Origin: Salinarimonas sp.
GTDB lineage: Bacteria > Pseudomonadota > Alphaproteobacteria > Rhizobiales > Beijerinckiaceae
Length of the DNA stretch: 64,000 nucleotides
NCBI RefSeq assembly: GCF_040111675.1
Contig: NZ_CP157794.1
Coordinates: 1,633,501-1,697,500, forward strand
Reading direction: 5' to 3'
The position numbers and the translations under genes are program-made. The notes under the pieces are model-generated. The model was not told the DNA's origin. It saw nothing but the letters and a program-made list of their open reading frames with translations, and did no database searches. Positions 63,951-64,000 of this stretch are shown piece after piece (position 1 is the stretch's first letter; the number at the start of each line of letters is the position of its first letter).

Positions 63951-64000
63951 TAGAGACCGTCATCTGGTCCCCTGTCCCCACCCGCCGGCCTTCGGCCGAC

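Overview
The window is about 70% GC, with strong third-position GC bias and long antisense shadow frames. The gene content (TamB, NrdR with the riboflavin genes, GapR, an FeS-type photolyase, DabAB, a homogentisate cluster) fits an alphaproteobacterium of the Rhizobiales/Hyphomicrobiales. I cannot name the genus from the sequence alone.

Layout. 1-1473 is the 3' part of tamB. 1493-11145 is an aromatic catabolism cluster. A flavin monooxygenase plus a tiny DUF2783 partner resembles a two-component 3-hydroxyphenylacetate 6-hydroxylase. It sits with an MBL-fold protein, a fumarylacetoacetate hydrolase, an orphan TRAP binding protein, homogentisate dioxygenase, a divergent MarR regulator with a clear operator, maleylacetoacetate isomerase and 4-hydroxyphenylpyruvate dioxygenase. 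Together these take 4-hydroxyphenylpyruvate (and probably 3-hydroxyphenylacetate) through homogentisate to fumarate and acetoacetate. 11417-16145 holds a DUF2256 protein, a formyltransferase, an SDR paired with an FeS (6-4) photolyase, and an L,D-transpeptidase. 16401-21067 is a polysaccharide export/assembly operon, followed by an SDR, a hydroxypyruvate-isomerase-like protein, a nitronate monooxygenase and a VapBC module.

24839-29730 is the conserved glyA-nrdR-ribD-ribE-ribH-nusB block. An IS110/IS1111-type element (29792-31257) follows, inserted inside a REP-like palindrome. Then come the DabA/DabB inorganic-carbon pump with a divergent LysR regulator, gapR, a DUF763 protein and an SDR.

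39292-47007 is the accessory part: a large nitrilase-superfamily protein with an unknown N-terminal half and a small gene beside it, a tandemly duplicated secreted 83-residue protein, an XRE regulator, and a low-GC three-gene phosphosignalling operon. That operon is a PP2C phosphatase, a Ser/Thr kinase with a beta-rich FHA-like tail, and a Ser/Thr kinase with a cold-shock/OB-like tail. It recalls the PP2C and STK-OB parts of the TerY-P triad but lacks the vWA protein, and it is the best candidate here for an undescribed (possibly defence) system.

47024-63878 returns to housekeeping and metabolism: uvrB, a phospholipase D-like protein, a molybdopterin oxidoreductase, both methylmalonyl-CoA mutase subunits, an isoquinoline-oxidoreductase-like pair, a GST, a uracil-DNA-glycosylase-like protein and a PaaG-like isomerase. 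Several families of large intergenic palindromes (about 120-200 bp) are scattered between genes throughout.
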